From the NCBI GenBank assembly GCA_964487605.1, contig CAZARU010000003.1, positions 1 to 64,000 of the forward strand: 64,000 nucleotides of DNA, read 5' to 3'. The position numbers and the translations under genes were made by a program. Below, piece by piece: positions 35,258 to 43,927 of the stretch. Source of the stretch: JAJDAH01 sp964487605 (GTDB taxonomy: Bacteria > Myxococcota_A > Polyangia > Polyangiales > Polyangiaceae). The number at the start of each line of letters is the position of its first letter. Within the stretch, counting starts at the first letter, position 1. The notes beneath the pieces were generated by a model. That model was not told the origin of the DNA, searched no databases, and worked only from the letters and a program-made list of their open reading frames with translations.

Positions 35258-35853
35258 AGCCGTCGCTTCCGGAGATCGTGGCCGAGGTGCTCGATTCCCC
35301 CACGCCCGAAGAGCAGCGCGTCCTGGCGGAGCTCTTCGCGGTCCTCGCGAGCGCCGCCGGGCGCGCCGAACCGAGGCCCCGCGTCAGGGAGCGCCTGCTC
35401 GAGGCGGTCTCACGCTCGCCGGAGCGCTGGGCGCCTTTCGGCGGTCGGCTCTCGAAGCTCTTCGACCTGAGCCTCGAGAAAGTGACCGAGGTGCTCGCCA
35501 GTCTCGACGATCCGAGCGCATGGGAGTCGGGGCCCATTCCCGGCGTATCGCTGCTGCACTTCGAAGGTGGTCCCGGCGTCGCCTCCGCCGACAACGGGTT
35601 CGTGAAGCTCGCTCCCGGTACCCACTTCCCGGAGCACCGCCACGTCGGTACGGAGCGCATCCTGCTGGTGCAGGGCGCGTACGTCGCCACTGACGGGCGC
35701 ACGTACCGAGCGGGAGACGAGCACCCGATGGAGGCCGGGACCACGCACTCCTACGTCGTGACCGACGACGGGCCCTGCATCTTCGCCGTGACGCTCTCGG
35801 CAGGGATCGAGGTCGGCGGCGCAATCCTCCGGAGCCCGAAGCACTCGACCTGA
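35254..35853 (+). CDS. ChrR-like cupin anti-sigma factor lacking the zinc-binding N-terminal Cys/His set
   Basis: A 199-residue protein. The C-terminal cupin keeps the ChrR metal ligands: HRH in FPEHRHVGTE, the Glu seven residues on and a late His in TTHSYVV. The N-terminal part corresponds in position to the ChrR anti-sigma domain, but I find none of the HxxxCxxC zinc ligands there and no cysteine at all before the cupin. In ChrR, zinc holds the domain on the sigma factor and singlet oxygen releases it. This variant must bind its sigma factor differently or sense something else. It overlaps the sigma gene. Confidence 0.8.
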   Translation: MKPSLPEIVAEVLDSPTPEEQRVLAELFAVLASAAGRAEPRPRVRERLLEAVSRSPERWAPFGGRLSKLFDLSLEKVTEVLASLDDPSAWESGPIPGVSLLHFEGGPGVASADNGFVKLAPGTHFPEHRHVGTERILLVQGAYVATDGRTYRAGDEHPMEAGTTHSYVVTDDGPCIFAVTLSAGIEVGGAILRSPKHST

Positions 35854-35928
35854 GGGTGAGCGGCACCTCCACGCGGGAACGGACGACGGGGCGTGGCTGC
35901 TCGGCCAGACGAGCGGCGTCGCGGACGC

Positions 35929-36864
35929 CTACCTCGCTCGCTTCGATCGACGAACCGCCGCGCCACGTCTTTCTCTACCTCCCTCCTGCTCGGAGCTCCG
36001 CACGACGGCCGGATGAGTGGCCAGCGCGTCGGCCATGTGGTCGAGAAACGCCCGCACTCTGCTGGTGTGCTGCAGCTCGCGTAGGGTGAGCAACCACAGC
36101 GGCTGCCTGAAATGAATCGGCCCCAGCCGGCGGATGCCGGGTATCGCGTCAGCGACGCAGCACGGCATGAAGAACACACCCATTCCGGAACAGATCGCCT
36201 GGCGCTGGAGGATCGCGCTCTCGTCGATGCGCAGTGCGATTCGTGCGCCGGGCGCGTTTCGTGACAGCCATTCGTGAATCCAGCTTCCGTCCAGGCGGTC
36301 GTCCCACGCCAGCCACGGGTAGTCCGCGTACGGAGCATCGGCCCCGACGCGCGCGACGAGCGCCTCGCTCGCGTAGACCGCGAACGTGAGATCGCCCACC
36401 CGCCGCCCGATCAGCGCCTCCGGCGGGCTACGCGTCAGGCGCAGCGCCACGTCCGCCTCGCGTCGGGTCAGCGACACGGGATCGAGGCTCGCGGTGATCG
36501 TCAGCTCCACGCTGGGGTAGCGCGCGATGAACGACGCGAACGCGTCGTGGATGCCCCAGAACCCGAAGTCGAAGATGGAGACCCGCAGCGGACCGCGGAG
36601 CTCGGCGTCGCGCCCCATGATGCGCCCTTGCGCGGCCAGCACCTCGCCCTCCATGCGCTCCGCCAGGTCGATCAGGTCCTGGCCGGCGGCCGTGGCGTGG
36701 AGACCGTCGGGCTGCCGGTCGAACAGCCGCACGCCCAGCCTGGCCTCGCAGGCCCGGATCCTCCGGCCCACGGTGGTGTGGGTCACCCCGAACCGAGCGC
36801 CGGCGCCGCTGAGGGTGCGGGAGCGGGCCGCGGCCAGAATGAAGCGGAGATCGTCCCAGTCCAT
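35929..36864 (-). CDS. LysR-family transcriptional regulator
   Basis: A 311-residue protein. The start MDWDDLRFILAAARS was chosen; an upstream in-frame ATG adds eight residues that LysR proteins lack. The N-terminal winged helix-turn-helix is clear (SGAGARFGVTHTTVGRRIRA, CEARLGVRLFDRQPDGLHAT). The C-terminal two-lobed inducer domain follows (LRVSIFDFGFWGIHDAF, LTRREADVALRLT, MGVFFMPCCVAD). It is transcribed divergently from an outer-membrane-type protein gene with two inverted repeats between, and probably controls that gene and itself. Inducer unknown. Confidence 0.93.
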   Translation of the reverse strand: MDWDDLRFILAAARSRTLSGAGARFGVTHTTVGRRIRACEARLGVRLFDRQPDGLHATAAGQDLIDLAERMEGEVLAAQGRIMGRDAELRGPLRVSIFDFGFWGIHDAFASFIARYPSVELTITASLDPVSLTRREADVALRLTRSPPEALIGRRVGDLTFAVYASEALVARVGADAPYADYPWLAWDDRLDGSWIHEWLSRNAPGARIALRIDESAILQRQAICSGMGVFFMPCCVADAIPGIRRLGPIHFRQPLWLLTLRELQHTSRVRAFLDHMADALATHPAVVRSSEQEGGRERRGAAVRRSKRAR

Positions 36865-36873
36865 GGGCGGCGC

Positions 36874-36910
36874 TGTGCATTTTCGCACACCGCTCCTGCG
36901 AATTCACGCA
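36874..36910. promoter_or_regulatory. Two inverted repeats, candidate LysR binding sites
   Basis: The first is tgtgc-6 bases-gcaca (36874-36889), containing the T-N11-A LysR box. The second is tgcg-6 bases-cgca around a gaattc core (36897-36910). Their centres are 22 bases apart, about two helical turns, matching the recognition-site/activation-site pairs of LysR regulators. They lie between the divergent starts. Confidence 0.5.
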
Positions 36911-36946
36911 ATGATCGGCCTCTGGCGCACAGCTACGTTTCGCCGC

Positions 36947-37582
36947 ATGCGCCACCCGACGCGAGCCCTTCCCAGGCGGCTGTCGTGCGTCCTGCTCCTC
37001 GGTCTGCTGGGCGCCACGAGCGTCCAGGCGTCGGAGCGGGAAGACGACCGCCGAAGACACCATCTGAGCACGTCGCTGTTCATGCTGGCCAACGTGCTCC
37101 CGATGGAGGACTCGCCCGCATTCTACCAGCTGAACTACGGGTACCGGCTCACCCCGAGGGACGTCGTCATCGTGGAGGCGATCACCTGGCGGTACCACGA
37201 GCCCCTGGGGATCCCGTGGGGGCCGTCCAAGGGCGATCCCGATGAATCGTTTCCGGGCCACGTGAGGGACATCGGACTGGGGCTGGCCTACCAGCGGTTC
37301 GTCTGGGAAGGCGCGTACTCGACGCTGCACGCGACGCCGTTCGTCCAGACGTACTTCGACGAGGCGGGGGAGAAGATCCAGACCGGATTCCAGCTCTTCG
37401 TGACCCTGCGATTCGGCTACCACTTCGAGTTCCTGGACGACCGCCTCTTCTTCGAGCCGTCCGTCGCGTTCACGTACTGGCCCGTCAACACGAACCTGCC
37501 GGACTCGTTCCAGGTACGGGAGGACCGCTGGCCGAACTACTTCCTGTTCGAGCCCGGGCTCCACGTCGGGGTGAAGCTGTAG
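36947..37582 (+). CDS. Secreted, probably outer-membrane beta-barrel protein
   Basis: A 211-residue protein. I chose the ATG opening MRHPTRALPRRLSCVLLLGL, which gives a signal peptide cut near VQAS. The mature part is rich in alternating aromatic and polar strands (YQLNYGYRLTPRDVVIVEAI, ITWRYHEPL, LRFGYHFEFLDDRLFFEPSV) and ends in VGVKL, close to the C-terminal strand pattern of barrels. No family is recognised. It is transcribed divergently from the LysR regulator gene and is the likely regulated target, perhaps a channel for the inducer. Confidence 0.7.
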   Translation: MRHPTRALPRRLSCVLLLGLLGATSVQASEREDDRRRHHLSTSLFMLANVLPMEDSPAFYQLNYGYRLTPRDVVIVEAITWRYHEPLGIPWGPSKGDPDESFPGHVRDIGLGLAYQRFVWEGAYSTLHATPFVQTYFDEAGEKIQTGFQLFVTLRFGYHFEFLDDRLFFEPSVAFTYWPVNTNLPDSFQVREDRWPNYFLFEPGLHVGVKL

Positions 37583-37604
37583 ATCGCGCGCGCCGTACGG
37601 AGTC

Positions 37605-37919
37605 TCATTTGCAGGTCACCGAAGCCCGACTCGTTCCGAACATGACGTCGCCGCCGCAGCGGCTCGCGCATCCAGCGTGCATGTGCGGGGACTTCGCGGA
37701 CTCCACGTCGTTGGTCTTGCACCACGCGCGGCATGCCTCGTGCCGGGCCTCGAACCGGTCGCCGCCTTTCGCGGACGCTGCCTTGCCCTCGTGCTGCACG
37801 CTCGCTTCGCATCGGTCGTCAGCGCCCGTCTTCGAGCCGCAAGCGAGAAGTGCAGCTGTGAGCAGCACCACGCCGCCGAACGCGCGGGCACGGCCCGAGG
37901 GTGGCCGGGCGCGAGTCAC
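37605..37919 (-). CDS. Small Cys-rich lipoprotein, paralogue of upstream neighbour
   Basis: A 104-residue protein. The GTG start overlaps the stop of the next gene (GTGA). The lipobox is LLAC. The mature part has cysteines in ACRAWCK and CASRCGG, plus a terminal CK. The spacing AC-x3-C ... C-x3-C ... C matches the neighbouring gene product, so the two are duplicates. The domain is too small for known enzymes; disulfide-stabilised secreted factors or inhibitors fit. Translation is coupled to its paralogue. Confidence 0.65.
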   Translation of the reverse strand: MTRARPPSGRARAFGGVVLLTAALLACGSKTGADDRCEASVQHEGKAASAKGGDRFEARHEACRAWCKTNDVESAKSPHMHAGCASRCGGDVMFGTSRASVTCK

Positions 37920-38320
37920 AAGCACTCCGTCTTCACGGTGGCGCTACCGCCCCGGATTGTGGCGGTACAGCGACCCTGGCACGCCGCTGTTTCGTTCGCG
38001 AGATGCACGGTGACGACGGCCCCGCGATCGGCCTTCGACGTGGGGTTGTCCCGCCGCCACTGGTCGACCGCGGCCTGGACGGTGGGGTCGCCCCACTGAC
38101 AGTAGGCGATGCACGTTCCGGCGACGGAGTTGTCCTTCGCCTCCGAGACCTCGCTGTGGGTGCCGAGGGCGCTGAAGCGCTGCCCGCCCAGTTCGACGGC
38201 GCTGACGCACTTCGCCTCGCCGCCACCACGGCACGCGACGAGCGCAACGACGACGGTGAGGATCGCGGGCACGGTCCCCCGCGCCGGCGAGCTCCGAGGG
38301 CCAGGAGGCGAACCGCGCAT
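37916..38320 (-). CDS. Small Cys-rich lipoprotein, paralogue of downstream neighbour
   Basis: A 134-residue protein. I chose the ATG opening MRGSPPGPRSSPARGTV, giving a signal with lipobox LVAC. The mature domain has TCIAYCQWGD, ACQGRC and a final TECL, paralleling the cysteine spacing of the downstream gene. One extra central cysteine is seen near the N-terminus of the mature part (KCVSAV). No family is recognised. It is coupled by a four-base overlap to its paralogue. Possible role: small envelope or secreted protein. Confidence 0.65.
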   Translation of the reverse strand: MRGSPPGPRSSPARGTVPAILTVVVALVACRGGGEAKCVSAVELGGQRFSALGTHSEVSEAKDNSVAGTCIAYCQWGDPTVQAAVDQWRRDNPTSKADRGAVVTVHLANETAACQGRCTATIRGGSATVKTECL

Positions 38321-38481
38321 CGCGACCGACCTTGGCACGCCCACAGTCGTGCGAGCAAACGGCGCCGGTGAACTCATCTCGACGAACGTGCCGGGCGAAA
38401 CGTCCGGCACGGGACGGGCTTCGAGTTCACCGACTGGCTCCATCCCTCTCCGACGAGAGCAGTTCGCGTATCCTCTGTGAG

Positions 38482-39348
38482 ATGGATCCCACCCGGACCG
38501 CTCTGGTGACCGGCGCGAGCTCCGGCATCGGGCTCGAGACCGCGCGGGAGCTGGCTCGTGCGGGGCACCGGGTGTTGCTCGTCGGGCGCGATGGCTCGCG
38601 TCTGCGGGCTGCGGTCGAGTCGATCCGTGAATCGACCGGAGCTCCGTCGGTCGAGGCGCTGCGTGCCGACTTCTCGTCGCTCGACGAGGTGCGGGCGCTC
38701 GCCCGCGACGTCCGCGAGCGCTGCGATGCGCTCCACGTCCTGGTGAACAACGCCGGCGTGTGGCACCCGAAGCGCACGCTGAGCAAGGACGGCTACGAAG
38801 ACACCTGGGCCGTGAACCACCTGGCGCCCTTTCTCCTCACGAATCTCCTGCTCGACCGCCTCGGCGGCGGGGGCTCGGCGCCGGCGCGCGTCGTCACGGT
38901 CAGCTCGCGCCTCCACTCGAGCGTGAAGGGGATCGACTGGGACGACCTGCGGGCCGAGCGCCGCTACTCGGGGCTGCGTGCCTACGGCCAGTCCAAGCTC
39001 GCGAACGTGCTCTTCTCGAACGAGCTGGCGCGCCGTCTCGGCGCAAGCCGCGTCACCTCCAACGCCGTCCATCCCGGCGACGTCGCGACGAACGTGATCC
39101 GGGACCACGGCCTGCTGTCGCTCGCGCAGCGACTGGTGGGGCGCCACTTCCTGCTCACGCCCGCGGAGGGTGCGCGCACTACCGTCCACGTCGCGACCGC
39201 GCCGGAGCTCGAGACCGTCACCGGCGAGTACTTCGCGCGGTGTCGCCCGTCGCCCACGTCCGCAGCGGCGCGCGACGGAGCCGCCGCGGCGAGGCTGTGG
39301 GACGTGTCCTGGGAGATGGTGGGCGGATGCGGCCGCGGAGAGGTGTGA
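38482..39348 (+). CDS. Short-chain dehydrogenase/reductase (retinol dehydrogenase-like)
   Basis: A 288-residue classical SDR. The cofactor motif is LVTGASSGIGLETA (TGxxxGxG), followed by VLVNNAGVW, a catalytic Ser in VVTVSSRLHS and YGQSK with the active Tyr and Lys. The C-terminal part resembles retinol dehydrogenase and WW-domain oxidoreductase-like SDRs, which act on bulky hydrophobic alcohols. It converges on a Baeyer-Villiger-type monooxygenase gene across under 30 bases. A shared lipid or ketone pathway is possible but unproven. Confidence 0.92.
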   Translation: MDPTRTALVTGASSGIGLETARELARAGHRVLLVGRDGSRLRAAVESIRESTGAPSVEALRADFSSLDEVRALARDVRERCDALHVLVNNAGVWHPKRTLSKDGYEDTWAVNHLAPFLLTNLLLDRLGGGGSAPARVVTVSSRLHSSVKGIDWDDLRAERRYSGLRAYGQSKLANVLFSNELARRLGASRVTSNAVHPGDVATNVIRDHGLLSLAQRLVGRHFLLTPAEGARTTVHVATAPELETVTGEYFARCRPSPTSAAARDGAAAARLWDVSWEMVGGCGRGEV

Positions 39349-39375
39349 ACGGCCCGGATTCGGTGGAGCGCGGCC

Positions 39376-41208
39376 TCAACTCCCGCCGAACACGAGGCCC
39401 TCGAAGTCGCCCGCTTCGCGCCACTTCCGGAGGAGCTCCCAGAACGCGATGCTCCCCATCAGCCCTCCGTAGGGCGCAGACTGCGCGTGGCGTTCGTCGG
39501 GCCGGCCTTCGTTGTTGTAGTAGCCCGGCGTGCACTCGGCGGTGCCCAGGTTGACGGCGCCTCGCGTCGACTCGACGACCCGCTCGACCCAGCGATCCTC
39601 CGCCTCGGGGGACGGCTCCACGGTTCGATGGCCGCCGTCCAGCGCGTGCCTCACGATGTGCGCGAGGTGCCTGGCCACCTGGTCGAGCAGCTGCGGGTAG
39701 TTCACGGCGAAGCCACCCTGGCCCGGCCCCACGAGGAAGCAGTTCGGGAATCCGTGGCTCTGAATCCCATGGAGCGTGCGCAGGCCGCGCTCGAACTTCT
39801 TCGACATCGTCAGCCCGTCGCGGCCGTGAATCTCGTAGCCGGTCTGGCGTACCAGGGCGGTACCGAACTCGAACCCCGTGGCGTAGATGATGCAGTCGAC
39901 GTCGTACTGCTGCCCGGCGACGACGACCCCCGAGCGCGTGATGCGCTCCACGCCCTTGCCGTCGGTGTCGACGAGTGTGACGTTGGGCCGGTTGAACGTC
40001 TGCAGGTAATCGTCGTGGAAGCACGGGCGCTTGCAGAACATGCGGTAGTAGGGCTTGAGCGCCTCAGCGGTTCTCGGATCTTCCACGATGGCGTCCACGC
40101 GGGCGCGTATCTCGTTCATCTTCTCGAAGTTGGCCAGCTCGATGACCTCGGCGACGTTCTGCGCGCCGAACGCCGCGCCGGCCATGAACCGCTCGATGGT
40201 CTTGCCGATGAGGTCGGTCCAGCCGTCCGCGACGAGATCCTCGGGCTGAGGATTCCCGGTGACGAGCGCGTTGAAGTTCTCCATGCGGCGTCGCTGCCAC
40301 CCTGGCTCGAGCCGCGCCGCCCACGCGGGGTCGGTGGGGCGATTGTTGCGCGCGTCGACGCTCGATGGAGTTCGCTGGAACACGTACAGGTGCTTCGCGG
40401 CGGCCCCCACGTGAGGAACGATCTGGATCGCCGTGGCGCCGGTCCCGATGACGGCCACGCGCCGGTCGCGGAGCTTCTCGAGGCCCCCGTCGGGGCCGCC
40501 TCCCGTGTAGGCGTAGTCCCAGCGCGCCGTGTGAAACGCATGCCCCGCGAAGTCGCCCAGCCCCTGGATGCCGGGAAGCTTGGGACGGCTGAGCAGGCCG
40601 TTCGCGATGGCGACGAAGCGAGCGCGAAGCCGATCGTCGCGATCCGTCGACACGATCCATCGCGACACCGAGCCGTCCCATCGGAGCTCCGTCACTCGCG
40701 TCTGAAAGAGGGCGCGCTCGTACAGGCCATAGTGCCGCCCAATGCTCCTGGCGTGCTCCAGAATCTCGGCGGCCGAGGCGTACTTCTGCGTCGGCACGTA
40801 GCCGAGCTCCTCGAGCAGCGGCATGTAGATGTACGACTCGACGTCGCACTGGGCACCCGGATACCGGTTCCAGTACCACGTGCCGCCGAAGTCCCCGCCC
40901 TGCTCGACGATGCACACGTCCTCGACGCCGACCTCCCGCAAGCGAGCAGCGGTCTGCAGTCCGCCGAAGCCCCCTCCGATCAGCACGACGTCGATCTCGT
41001 CGGTCCGCGGCTCGCGCGTGAAGCCGGGCGCGACGTACGGGTCGTCGGCAAAGTGCGCGAACGCGCCCGCCACCTCCACGTACTGGTCGTTGCCGTCGGC
41101 GCGTAGGCGCTTGTCGCGCTCGTGCCGGTACTTCGCTCGCAACGCCTCCGGGTCGAAGCCGAGGTTGCCTCCCGCCGCGTCGGGTCGGGCAGAGTCGGTG
41201 CCGCTCAC
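39376..41208 (-). CDS. Flavin-containing (Baeyer-Villiger-type) monooxygenase
   Basis: A 610-residue FAD/NADPH enzyme. The FAD site is VVLIGGGFGGLQTA and the NADPH site is VAVIGTGATAIQIV. Between them is FAGHAFHTARWDY, the BVMO fingerprint FxGxxxHxxxW(P/D). An N-terminal extension of about 75 residues and the length fit the longer cyclohexanone/acetone-monooxygenase type. It would insert oxygen next to a ketone carbonyl, or oxidise N or S atoms, using NADPH and O2. Substrate is not evident; the converging SDR gene could supply a ketone. Confidence 0.92.
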   Translation of the reverse strand: MSGTDSARPDAAGGNLGFDPEALRAKYRHERDKRLRADGNDQYVEVAGAFAHFADDPYVAPGFTREPRTDEIDVVLIGGGFGGLQTAARLREVGVEDVCIVEQGGDFGGTWYWNRYPGAQCDVESYIYMPLLEELGYVPTQKYASAAEILEHARSIGRHYGLYERALFQTRVTELRWDGSVSRWIVSTDRDDRLRARFVAIANGLLSRPKLPGIQGLGDFAGHAFHTARWDYAYTGGGPDGGLEKLRDRRVAVIGTGATAIQIVPHVGAAAKHLYVFQRTPSSVDARNNRPTDPAWAARLEPGWQRRRMENFNALVTGNPQPEDLVADGWTDLIGKTIERFMAGAAFGAQNVAEVIELANFEKMNEIRARVDAIVEDPRTAEALKPYYRMFCKRPCFHDDYLQTFNRPNVTLVDTDGKGVERITRSGVVVAGQQYDVDCIIYATGFEFGTALVRQTGYEIHGRDGLTMSKKFERGLRTLHGIQSHGFPNCFLVGPGQGGFAVNYPQLLDQVARHLAHIVRHALDGGHRTVEPSPEAEDRWVERVVESTRGAVNLGTAECTPGYYNNEGRPDERHAQSAPYGGLMGSIAFWELLRKWREAGDFEGLVFGGS

Positions 41209-41254
41209 GACGTCACGCTAGCATCCGGCTGGCGCCCCCGCGCGGGCCGGCGAC

Positions 41255-42040
41255 TCAGTTGCAGCCCACCGGACAGCCGCACGCCTCCGGAATCCCGTTG
41301 GAGTCGACACCGCACGGGTTGGGTGTCGTCGCGTTGGTGCAGTCGGTGCCGTCCGGACAGGAGCACGCGCAGCTGCCGGCGCTGCCACCGCTGCTCGATC
41401 CGCCCTGACTCGATCCGCCCGCTCCGCTCCCGCCCGCGCCCAGGGAGCTCTCGTCGAAGCTGCGTCCACAGCGCTTGCCGCTCAGGGAGAAGGAGTCACG
41501 GGAGCGCTCCTCGGCGCAGGTCACCTCGCAGGTGTCGTCGATGACGGGGCTGTCTCCGAAGGCGTGAACCGTCCCCGAGGTGGTCAGCGACGGTGAGGCG
41601 AACGTGACGGCAGTGAACTCGGTGGCGCCGTTGAACGACCCGCGCATCGTCAACGGGCCCGTGAACGTCAGCTCGTAGAGCCGCTCCGACCTGGCGCACG
41701 CGGCGAACTCGAAGGTCAGGTCAGCGGTGTTCGTCCCGTCTGCGGCGACCGACGTGGTCCCGGTGATGTGGGCGCTGCCGCCCAGCGGGCACGCACCCAT
41801 GACGTTCGTCGATCCCGACGGATGCCCGACGATGGCCTGGTTCCAGAGGAACCAGACGGTGCTGTCGAGACCCAGCGCGGCAAGGAAATCCTGGCAGCCC
41901 TGGTCGCAGGTCGTGACGCCCTGCCCCGCTGCGCCTGCACCGTAGTCCGTTGCCGGGTCGTAGCTGCTGCACCCACCCATGGCGACCGAGGGCGCCGCGA
42001 CCGTGACACCGACGCATACCCACAACGACCTGCGAAGCAT
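41255..42040 (-). CDS. Cys-rich, Gly-linker lipoprotein of unknown function
   Basis: A 261-residue protein. The start MLRRSLWVCVGVTVAAP gives a lipoprotein signal ending MGGC. The central domain has beta strands (GSAHITGTTSVAADGTNTAD, RLYELTFTGPLTMRGSF) and cysteines in CDQGCQDF, CARSERL and CEVTCAEERS. A Gly/Ser linker then leads to a Cys-rich tail (SCACSCPDGTDC, ACGCPVGCN). Such tails are common on myxobacterial surface lipoproteins. No family or function is recognised. It stands alone between the monooxygenase and the diguanylate cyclase genes. Confidence 0.65.
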   Translation of the reverse strand: MLRRSLWVCVGVTVAAPSVAMGGCSSYDPATDYGAGAAGQGVTTCDQGCQDFLAALGLDSTVWFLWNQAIVGHPSGSTNVMGACPLGGSAHITGTTSVAADGTNTADLTFEFAACARSERLYELTFTGPLTMRGSFNGATEFTAVTFASPSLTTSGTVHAFGDSPVIDDTCEVTCAEERSRDSFSLSGKRCGRSFDESSLGAGGSGAGGSSQGGSSSGGSAGSCACSCPDGTDCTNATTPNPCGVDSNGIPEACGCPVGCN

Positions 42041-42148
42041 GACGAACTCCGTCTCCGGTGCGCTGCCGGCGAAGCTGGACGTCGAGCGCGAGCGGCAGTC
42101 TATCAGCTGCGCCGGCGCGGCGCGCAAGCCCGCATCGCGGCGGCCAAC

Positions 42149-43927
42149 TCAGTGCGTCACGAGGCCTGCCCTGGCATCACCGCGCTCCGCGACGACGACG
42201 CGGTTCCTGCCGGCGGCCTTGGCGGCGTAGAGGGCCTCGTCGGCCCGAGCCAAGAGCGCCCGCGCGGCGTCCGGTGTGCCGGGTGCGTCGCTGCGAGAAT
42301 CGGCGTGCCACGTCGCGACACCGATGCTCGCCGTCACGTGGCGCGCACCCTCCGGGAGGTCGTCGCCGAAGACGTGCTCGTCCAGGCGTGAGCGCAGACG
42401 CTCTGCGAGCACCTCGGCGGCGCCGGACTCCGTGTCGGGAAGCAGGAGCGCGAACTCCTCACCCCCGTACCGAGCGACCAGATCGCTGCGGCGCACGACG
42501 TCGGTCAGGATCCGCGCGAGGGCGCGGAGCACCTCGTCGCCCACCAGGTGTCCGAACTCGTCGTTGTAGAGCTTGAACCGATCGACGTCGAGGATGGCGA
42601 CGCTGAGGTGCCGTCCGTGCCGGCGCGCTCGCTCGAGCTCGTCCTCGAGCCTGCGGCAGAACTCCCGGTGATTCAGGAGTCCGGTCAAGCCGTCGGTCTT
42701 CGCCTCGCGCTCGACGCGTCCGTACAGACCGGCGTTCGTGGCAGCCAGGGCGATGTTGGACGCGATGGTCTCGAGAAGCGAGATCTCGATGGGCTCGAAC
42801 TGGAGGCCGACCCCCTTGCTCACGGTCAGCCACCCGAGGCGGCGGTCACCCGCGCGCAGAGGGATGCGCGCCATGGGACCCTGGTCCGCGGTGCCGTCCA
42901 CGACGAGCGCGCTGTCCGCGGGGTCGCGGTCGAGCGCCGGGGCAACGTCGCCGCGGGCGACGCGGCGCTCCGCGGCGCTCGAGGCCGGGTCTGCCAGGTC
43001 GAGCGCGTAGCCGGCCGCGCCGTAGATCTCCTGGAACCGGCCCATGACCTGATCGAGGGCGGCGGGAAGGTCGAAGTCGCGACTGACGAGCGTCGCCGCC
43101 TTCGAGAAGCTCAGGAGCTCGACCGCGCGGGCACGCAGCTCGCGCTGGGTGCGCTCCACCTTGCGCGTCAGGTACTGCGTCAGGAACACCATGAATACGA
43201 GCATGCTCGCGAGTACCGTGAAGTAGACGCCGAGGTAGTTGGCCTGTCGAAAGAGCTCGACCGGCGGATCGAACGCGAAGAGGGAGTGGTGGGGCAGGGT
43301 GCCGTAGTATTCGAGGTTGGCGAGCGCCCCCAGCATCAGGATGCCCAGCACGGCGTGCGCGTAGGCGGAGCGCAGGCTCAGGATCGAGGCGACGCCGACG
43401 ATGTGGAAGATCATGTAGAGGGGAATGGGGCTCTCTATTCCGCCGAGGAAGTGCGTGAGCACGGTGAGCGTCACGAGATCCAGGGCGACCTGGACGTGCG
43501 CCAGGACGTGGGTCGTCGTCGTTCGCCGCGTCGAGCGGGGCGTGGAGCGCAGCCGTCGCGCCGCGGCGCCGTACAGCGCGTTCAGTGCCAGGACGACGCC
43601 GGCGGCGGCCAGGAGCGGTACGTACGGAACGTCGAACTGGTCGTTCACCGGGACGGGGAAAGCTCGCCCGCCGATCGTCGCGAGGGCCGGGATGCCGTCC
43701 ACCAACCGCAGGATCAGCCAGACGGCGGGTCCCACGGCGACGAGCGCCAGCCCGGCGATCGTCCGCATGCGAACGAGCCATTCGATGCCGTCCAGCACGT
43801 CCACGGAGCTCTTGCCGTGACTGCGCTCGAGGTCGGCGTCGTGGTCGGCGACCGTGCTCCCCTGCGTGTGCACCCGGGCGGCATCTTCCGGCCGTCCGCG
43901 GTCCGCGGCAAGCGGTCGAGGCCTCAC
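42149..43927 (-). CDS. Membrane diguanylate cyclase (6 TM helices, GAF, GGDEF)
   Basis: A 592-residue protein. The GTG start overlaps the kinase stop (GTGA). Six hydrophobic helices fill residues about 60-260, then a GAF-like domain and a C-terminal GGDEF domain. The GGDEF domain has the active site RYGGEEFALLLP and, five residues ahead, RRSD, the RxxD inhibitory site, in the same spacing as PleD. It begins with EAKTDGLTGLLNHREF. It should make cyclic di-GMP from two GTP with product inhibition. It is made together with the GAF histidine kinase. Confidence 0.92.
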   Translation of the reverse strand: MRPRPLAADRGRPEDAARVHTQGSTVADHDADLERSHGKSSVDVLDGIEWLVRMRTIAGLALVAVGPAVWLILRLVDGIPALATIGGRAFPVPVNDQFDVPYVPLLAAAGVVLALNALYGAAARRLRSTPRSTRRTTTTHVLAHVQVALDLVTLTVLTHFLGGIESPIPLYMIFHIVGVASILSLRSAYAHAVLGILMLGALANLEYYGTLPHHSLFAFDPPVELFRQANYLGVYFTVLASMLVFMVFLTQYLTRKVERTQRELRARAVELLSFSKAATLVSRDFDLPAALDQVMGRFQEIYGAAGYALDLADPASSAAERRVARGDVAPALDRDPADSALVVDGTADQGPMARIPLRAGDRRLGWLTVSKGVGLQFEPIEISLLETIASNIALAATNAGLYGRVEREAKTDGLTGLLNHREFCRRLEDELERARRHGRHLSVAILDVDRFKLYNDEFGHLVGDEVLRALARILTDVVRRSDLVARYGGEEFALLLPDTESGAAEVLAERLRSRLDEHVFGDDLPEGARHVTASIGVATWHADSRSDAPGTPDAARALLARADEALYAAKAAGRNRVVVAERGDARAGLVTH

